This document shows, piece after piece, positions 5,966-6,189 of a stretch of DNA of 6,189 bases. The notes beneath the pieces are model-generated. The model was given only the letters and a program-made list of their open reading frames with translations. It ran no database searches and was not told the DNA's origin. Both the position numbers and the translations under genes were made by a program. The stretch is from assembly GCA_937997955.1 (NCBI GenBank), contig CALLDR010000131.1, positions 1 through 6,189 on the forward strand, in the 5' to 3' direction. The first letter of the stretch is position 1. Every line of letters starts with the position of its first letter. The stretch is from an uncultured Emergencia sp. GTDB taxonomy: Bacteria > Bacillota > Clostridia > Peptostreptococcales > Anaerovoracaceae.

Positions 5966-6189
5966 TATTTTATTTTTTATATCATCATTTTCAAACTACA
6001 TTTTCTCGTATTATTTTTAACCCGGCCAAACTTTTATCCCCGCCTTTGCAAAAATCCCTATTAATCAGCGCACAGTTCCTTCCTCTCCCCCCATTCGGGA
6101 AAATCTTTACAAACTCATCACAAAAAGCGACATTTTTTCCTATAAACTATATTTATCAACAAAAAATTCGTATTGGAAACGATCTGCTG
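5966..6189. other. AT-rich upstream region without a supported gene
   Basis: No frame of useful length with a ribosome binding site is seen on either strand. The region has A/T tracts and a run of six C at 6087-6092. A 15-codon open stretch on the minus strand (6187-6140) could be the tail of a gene further right but is too short to call. Confidence 0.5.

Noticed and set aside
6140..6187. A 15-codon minus-strand stretch ending in TAG (reads ADRFQYEFFVDKYSL) that could be the end of an upstream gene.
   Set aside because: It is too short to separate from chance, and the right edge cuts it off.

Overview
The window holds two large, related genes for secreted proteins on the minus strand. A small helix-turn-helix regulator gene lies between them on the plus strand. 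The signal peptides, AAAGGAG-type ribosome binding sites, moderate GC content and protein style point to a Gram-positive anaerobe of the class Clostridia. The C-terminal module (SLKRYSGFG ... KKGTKYYYKVRAYK ... YTDWS) resembles secreted proteins of the Anaerovoracaceae / Clostridiales Family XIII group. That placement is from memory and is an inference.

Layout, left to right. Bases 1-2347 (minus) hold a secreted beta-helix protein whose last roughly 50 codons lie beyond the left edge. Bases 2348-2874 are a 527-base regulatory region: a long leader for the left gene (hairpins, a possible attenuator and a possible 23-codon leader ORF), a strong minus-strand promoter with a dyad symmetry inside it, and a separate plus-strand promoter for the regulator. 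Bases 2875-3090 (plus) are the 71-residue Cro/C1-type regulator, followed directly by a strong intrinsic terminator. Bases 3129-3271 carry two unexplained hairpins. Bases 3272-5836 (minus) hold the complete 854-residue second secreted protein. Bases 5837-6189 hold its leader, its promoter and AT-rich DNA without a convincing gene.

The two large proteins share an almost identical signal peptide, similar beta-helix architecture, a proline-rich linker and a nearly identical C-terminal module, but their middles differ strongly. They look like members of one surface or secreted protein family that diversifies its exposed part.

The most notable signal is an uninterrupted run of 11 C (G on the coding strand) between the -35 and -10 boxes of the second gene's promoter. 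It makes the spacer 20 bp instead of about 17, the arrangement of a phase-variable promoter driven by slipped-strand mispairing. The first gene has a different control: a consensus promoter containing an operator-like dyad, divergent from the regulator gene, and a leader of about 430 nt. If these readings hold, two paralogous surface proteins are controlled independently, one by a stochastic switch and one by a dedicated regulator.
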